Source of the DNA: Hyphomonadaceae bacterium
Lineage (GTDB): Bacteria > Pseudomonadota > Alphaproteobacteria > Caulobacterales > Aquidulcibacteraceae
DNA: 64,000 nucleotides
Assembly: GCA_023384105.1 (NCBI GenBank)
Contig: JAHDXR010000015.1
Span: 1-64,000, forward strand
Direction of reading: 5' to 3'
The position numbers and the translations under genes are program-made. Below, piece by piece: positions 60,967-64,000 of the stretch (positions within the stretch are counted from its first letter, which is position 1; each line of letters starts with the position of its first letter). A model generated the notes under the pieces. It searched no databases and had not been told where the DNA came from. It was given only the letters and a program-made list of their open reading frames with translations.

Positions 60967-61962
60967 TCAGTGGTCGTGCGACGCTGAGCCTTTGCCGATT
61001 TCGGCCTTCACCAGGAAAGCGTTCTCGGAGACGTAAACCTCGCCGGCGGCGAGGCCCGTCAGGACTTCAACTTGCGTAGCGCCAGTTCGTCCGAGCGTGA
61101 CCGGCCGTGCTACATAGGTGTCTTCGGACACGCGCACGAAAACCACGGTTCTGCCTTCAAGCGTCTGCACGGCATCGCGCGGCACGGCGACAGCTGCCTG
61201 CTGAGCAGCGGTCACCACTGCGCCGCGCACGGCCATGCCGGGGCGGAGCGCGGAGCCTTGCGTTGTTGACAAAGGGGCGCGTGCAATCAGCGTTTGACTA
61301 TGGGCGTCCGCCGTCGGCAGCACGCTAGCGATCTGCGCCTCGATGCGTGTTGCGCCGTCGAGGCCTGCGATGATGACGCGCTGACCGGATGAGATGCGGC
61401 CAATGTCGCGGGTCGCGACGTTTAGTTCCGCCTGCAGACGCGCCAGATCGCCGACAACAAACAATGGCTGATCGCTCGTCACGTCGCCGATATTGGTTTG
61501 CCGGTCGAGCACGACGCCGGCGATCGGGGTAGAGATGGAATAGGTCTGAAGGCTTTCGGCGCTTTCGACCCGCGCAAGGGTTTCGCCGCGACGAACCGTG
61601 TCACCGACATTGCGCAGCACGGCCCGCACCGGACCCGGATAGGGCGCATGCACCTCTGCGCGTGCCGACGGCTGCAACATGATGCGGCCAGTGAGATTGA
61701 GCGTTTCCTCGATCGCCCCTGGTCCGGCCGCAACAACCACGATGTTTGATGCTTGTGCCGACGCAACGGGAATGGTTACGCGCTCGCTGCCTTCTTCCTC
61801 GGCGTGACCAGCTTCGCCTTCGGCATGCTCTTCGCCCTCCCCATGGCCGGTCTCGGCCTGAGCGGTTTCCGAGTTGGATGCGCCATTGCCGCAGGCTTGA
61901 AGGCCAAGCATCAGGACGAGCGCCAAAGGAACGGTCGCCAGCTTCATTCTGAAGGTATTCAT
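60967..61962 (-). CDS. czcB: CzcB-like RND adaptor
   Basis: A 331-residue membrane-fusion lipoprotein: leader LALVLMLGLQACGN, a His/Glu-rich N-terminus (HGEGEEHAEGEAGHAEEEG), then ARAEVHAPYPGPVRAVLRNV and PIAGVVLDRQTNIGDVTSDQ, the lipoyl-like halves, and a C-terminal His pair (ASHDH). It connects CzcA with CzcC; the His/Glu stretch may gather Zn or Co. It overlaps czcC by four bases. Confidence 0.92.
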   Translation of the reverse strand: MNTFRMKLATVPLALVLMLGLQACGNGASNSETAQAETGHGEGEEHAEGEAGHAEEEGSERVTIPVASAQASNIVVVAAGPGAIEETLNLTGRIMLQPSARAEVHAPYPGPVRAVLRNVGDTVRRGETLARVESAESLQTYSISTPIAGVVLDRQTNIGDVTSDQPLFVVGDLARLQAELNVATRDIGRISSGQRVIIAGLDGATRIEAQIASVLPTADAHSQTLIARAPLSTTQGSALRPGMAVRGAVVTAAQQAAVAVPRDAVQTLEGRTVVFVRVSEDTYVARPVTLGRTGATQVEVLTGLAAGEVYVSENAFLVKAEIGKGSASHDH

Positions 61963-63272
61963 TGGTGTTGCTCCTCGAAGGGCAGCACTTCGCCGAAGCG
62001 CGCCGTGAGACGATCGAGCGCCGCCTCGTTGGTATGAAAAGATTTCAGGGCTTCGACACGCGCCTGCCGCGCATCGGACAGCGCGCGCTGGGCTTCGAGC
62101 ACGTCGAGATAAGAGAAGGCGCCGCGATTGTAGCCGTCCTGCGCCAGCGACAGCGCGCGCTCGGCTTGCGGAATAACCGTGTCCTCGGTGGATTGAACGG
62201 CCGCGGCGTCTGTCGCGATCGCGCGCTCGAGAGCGGCGTATTCGCGACTGAGCGTGCGACGGCCGGCTTCGAGTTCGAGTTCAGCGCGACGCTGTTCGGC
62301 GCGGGCGCGCGCAACAGCGCCCTGGTTGCGGTCAAAGACGCCGAGTGGAATGGAGACACCCGCGACCAGCGCGCCTTCGCCATTCCTTTCCTCGAATCGT
62401 CGATAGCCAAAGCTCAAGGTCGGGTTCTGCCAAGCGATCGAGCGTTCCACATTCACGGCTGCGCCCGAAACATCACGTTGCGCCGCGAGGCGCGCGATGT
62501 CCGGGCTCGTATCGCCGAGGGCGGCGTGCTCGTGATCGCGCGCGCGTGGCAGAGCGAAGTCTGCCGGGATCAAACTGAATCCGTCGTCGCCGCCCAGGAA
62601 GGAGGAGAGCCTTGCGCGTGCTGTGGCAGCTTCCGCTTGCGCGCGGGTCAACGCGATGCGCGCTTCAGCCAGTCCCGCTTCAGCGCGCGCGCCCGCCATA
62701 AGCGGATCGCGTGCAGCCGCTACCCGGCGTGCGACCGAGGTGTTGAGAGCTTCGGCGGTGGCGACGCGTTCTTCGGCGATGCGCACGAGGTCTTGCGCCG
62801 CCAACGCATCGTAATAGGCGCCCTGGACGTCGCGGATCAGATCCAAGCCGCGCAGGGCGCGGTCGAGTTCAGCGCCGTGCAGTTCGCGATCGGCGAGCCG
62901 GATGCGCGCGCTCCGTTGGCCCCCGATTTCGACTTGCTGTGAGAGGGCGAAGGTCGTCTCTGCGCCGCTGAAGCCGCGTAGATCGCCGCGCCCGCCGAAG
63001 TTCTCGGCTTCAGCGGACAGCTCTGGATTGGGCCTGACGCGGGCCTGTCGCACGCCGCCGCGTGCAGCATCGACGCCAGCGGCCGCCGCGCGAATGCCCG
63101 GATCGGCTTCCACCGCGCGTTCAATCGCGGCATCAAGCGTGAGCGTTTGACGTTCCTGAGCAACGGCGACCGTTGCGATGAGAGGCGTCGCAAGGAGCGC
63201 GCCGATCGGCGCGGTGGCGAGATGGCGCAAAATGCGCGCCGATCGCCGTTTGGAACGGTAAGAATCGAGCAT
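61959..63272 (-). CDS. czcC: CzcC-like outer-membrane efflux protein
   Basis: A 437-residue TolC-family protein: long leader ending VAVAQ, LTLDAAIERAVEADPGIRAA, RPNPELSAEAENFGG, and in the second half WQNPTLSFGYRRFEER with GVSIPLGVFDRNQG, the CzcC type. It forms the outer duct of the Czc pump. It is followed by czcB and czcA on the same strand, with a small exported protein upstream. Confidence 0.9.
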   Translation of the reverse strand: MLDSYRSKRRSARILRHLATAPIGALLATPLIATVAVAQERQTLTLDAAIERAVEADPGIRAAAAGVDAARGGVRQARVRPNPELSAEAENFGGRGDLRGFSGAETTFALSQQVEIGGQRSARIRLADRELHGAELDRALRGLDLIRDVQGAYYDALAAQDLVRIAEERVATAEALNTSVARRVAAARDPLMAGARAEAGLAEARIALTRAQAEAATARARLSSFLGGDDGFSLIPADFALPRARDHEHAALGDTSPDIARLAAQRDVSGAAVNVERSIAWQNPTLSFGYRRFEERNGEGALVAGVSIPLGVFDRNQGAVARARAEQRRAELELEAGRRTLSREYAALERAIATDAAAVQSTEDTVIPQAERALSLAQDGYNRGAFSYLDVLEAQRALSDARQARVEALKSFHTNEAALDRLTARFGEVLPFEEQHQ

Positions 63273-63323
63273 GAAATGTCCGCGATGCGTGAAGGATCAC
63301 GCGCCGCGACAAATCACGGCGCG

Positions 63324-63686
63324 TCAGACGAGTGCAGAGACTCGGGGCGGTCGATCTTGACCGCCTTGTTCGCCATTAGGTGCGCGGCTTTCGCTGAGCG
63401 GCACGCTCAAGCGGATGGCGACCTGGTCGATGGCTTGGGTTTGATGGGCCGGCGGGAAAGCCGCTGGGTGCGCCGCGCAACAATGATGCTGCGATTGGGC
63501 TGGCGTAGATGGCGACCCGGGCTGCTCCTCGCTCGGCTCCGCCGCAACGCCAAGCGCTGCAATGTTATAAGATACGGGAGTCACGCTGTGGCAAGGATCG
63601 GTCGAGAACGATTGCTCGACGATGACGAAAGCGATGAGCGCAACGCAAAGCGTCGCGATCCAGCGCCTCCAATCGGTCCAAGCCAT
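63324..63686 (-). CDS. Small exported Cys/His-containing protein before czcC
   Basis: A 120-residue protein from ATG 63686 with a membrane or signal segment (WIATLCVALIAFVIVEQSFS), then DPCHSVTPVS and QHHCCAAHPAAFPPAH, a Cys/His cluster that may bind metal. Its position as first gene before czcC resembles CzcI/DUF-type small periplasmic proteins of czc operons, but similarity is only in layout. A start at 63755 is longer but disturbs the leader. Confidence 0.58.
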   Translation of the reverse strand: MAWTDWRRWIATLCVALIAFVIVEQSFSTDPCHSVTPVSYNIAALGVAAEPSEEQPGSPSTPAQSQHHCCAAHPAAFPPAHQTQAIDQVAIRLSVPLSESRAPNGEQGGQDRPPRVSALV

Positions 63687-63691
63687 TGCCT

Positions 63692-64000
63692 TCAAGTGCT
63701 CATTCCCGCGTGCGCAGTCACAGATTCGCGACGTGCTTGCATATATACGGCCCATGACCGGCTTACGAACAGTAAACTCATAATGACGCCAACGGCGAAA
63801 ACTGACCAGAGCGATGCTGTCGCAGCTGTGCTTCGGCTGGGATTATGACCAAATGTTGCCGAAGGCGGGGTGTCCCGAGCAAAGGCATCCGAGCGTAGCC
63901 GCGTCGCTGATCCGAAAGCGAAGTAACATTGTAACACCGCCAGAGTCTCCGCTTAAGCGAGCGCGCCGATGAACCATGGGTATGATCCGGCACTCGTTCG
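63692..64000. other. Upstream region of the Czc operon, coding content unclear
   Basis: A minus-strand frame ending at 63692 (up to 81 residues) has a membrane-like segment (LWSVFAVGVIMSLLFVSRSW) and stops five bases before the next gene, so a short gene is possible, but no family or ribosome site supports it. GTAAC-ATT-GTAAC (63922-63934, approximate) is a short direct repeat. The czc promoter should lie here. Confidence 0.25.

Larger units (their letters stand above)
2218..64000. mobile_element. Integrative and conjugative element inserted at guaA (partial)
   Basis: The stretch after guaA holds a tyrosine integrase at the junction, a relaxase, a TraF-type peptidase, ParB, SSB, an ArdC-like protein, a VirD4/TraG coupling protein and a full set of Trb mating-pore genes, followed by metal-resistance cargo. 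That set defines an ICE or integrated conjugative plasmid. The left end is placed just after, or within, the last bases of guaA by inference. I did not find a second copy of the guaA 3' end in the window, so the right end most likely lies beyond position 64000. Confidence 0.85.

Noticed and set aside
61962-62942. 326-residue plus-strand frame opposite CzcC
   Set aside because: Antisense shadow; CzcC on minus carries the TolC-family pattern and a signal peptide.
2218-64000. Insertion sequences, tRNA genes and CRISPR arrays
   Set aside because: I looked for transposase motifs, cloverleaf-like tRNA sequence at the attachment site and regular repeat-spacer arrays and saw none; the paired short repeats found are promoter or binding-site elements.

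Overview
The window is about 64 kb of GC-rich DNA from an alphaproteobacterium. Codon use, gene families and the style of the trb transfer genes fit the Caulobacterales/Hyphomonadaceae-Sphingomonad range, but the genus cannot be fixed from sequence alone. The first 2.2 kb is chromosomal: a DUF2061 membrane protein and guaA (GMP synthase). Everything after the guaA stop looks like one integrative and conjugative element (ICE) inserted at the guaA 3' end. Its right end is not in the window.

Layout. (1) 2.2-8.0 kb: attachment region with five TGACGGT repeats, a tyrosine integrase, an AlpA-like regulator, a VirD2-type relaxase, an oriT-like inverted repeat, a TraF-type S26 peptidase and the mobile mystery protein A/B (HTH + Fic) pair. 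(2) 8.0-17.6 kb: a defence block. It has a single-chain Type ISP restriction-modification enzyme on +, then on - a ubiquitin-like operon (Cas2-fold/SinR-family protein, single beta-grasp Ubl, ThiF/E1, DUF6527), and facing it a sigma factor, an unknown protein and an ImmA/IrrE protease. The divergent intergenic region carries two mirror-image copies of TGTCCGC-N13-TCCGCATAGG, one reading toward each operon. This suggests that the sigma factor drives its own operon and the ubiquitin-like operon. It is the most novel signal in the window. (3) 17.7-33.6 kb: maintenance and transfer genes: SSB, ArdC-like antirestriction protein, large ParB, Lrp-type regulator, then traG-copG-trbBCDEJLFGI forming a P-type (trb) type IV secretion system. 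(4) 33.7-63.9 kb: metal-resistance cargo. This includes a PepSY/CopD/CopC/CopC/CopB/CopA operon behind a CueR promoter, a CnrYXH-like ECF sigma system with its own mirrored promoters, DUF411 and small Met/His-rich proteins, CueR with a Cu+-ATPase and a coupled methyltransferase, AraC, a 49-residue metallothionein missed by length filters, CusCBA plus CusF, and a Czc operon with AhpD and a P1B-4 ATPase.

How it works together: integrase and relaxase mobilise the element, Trb moves it, ArdC/SSB/ParB help it establish and persist, the RM and ubiquitin-like modules are probable anti-phage functions, and the copper/silver/cobalt-zinc genes give the host a selectable benefit. No tRNA, rRNA, CRISPR array or transposase was found.
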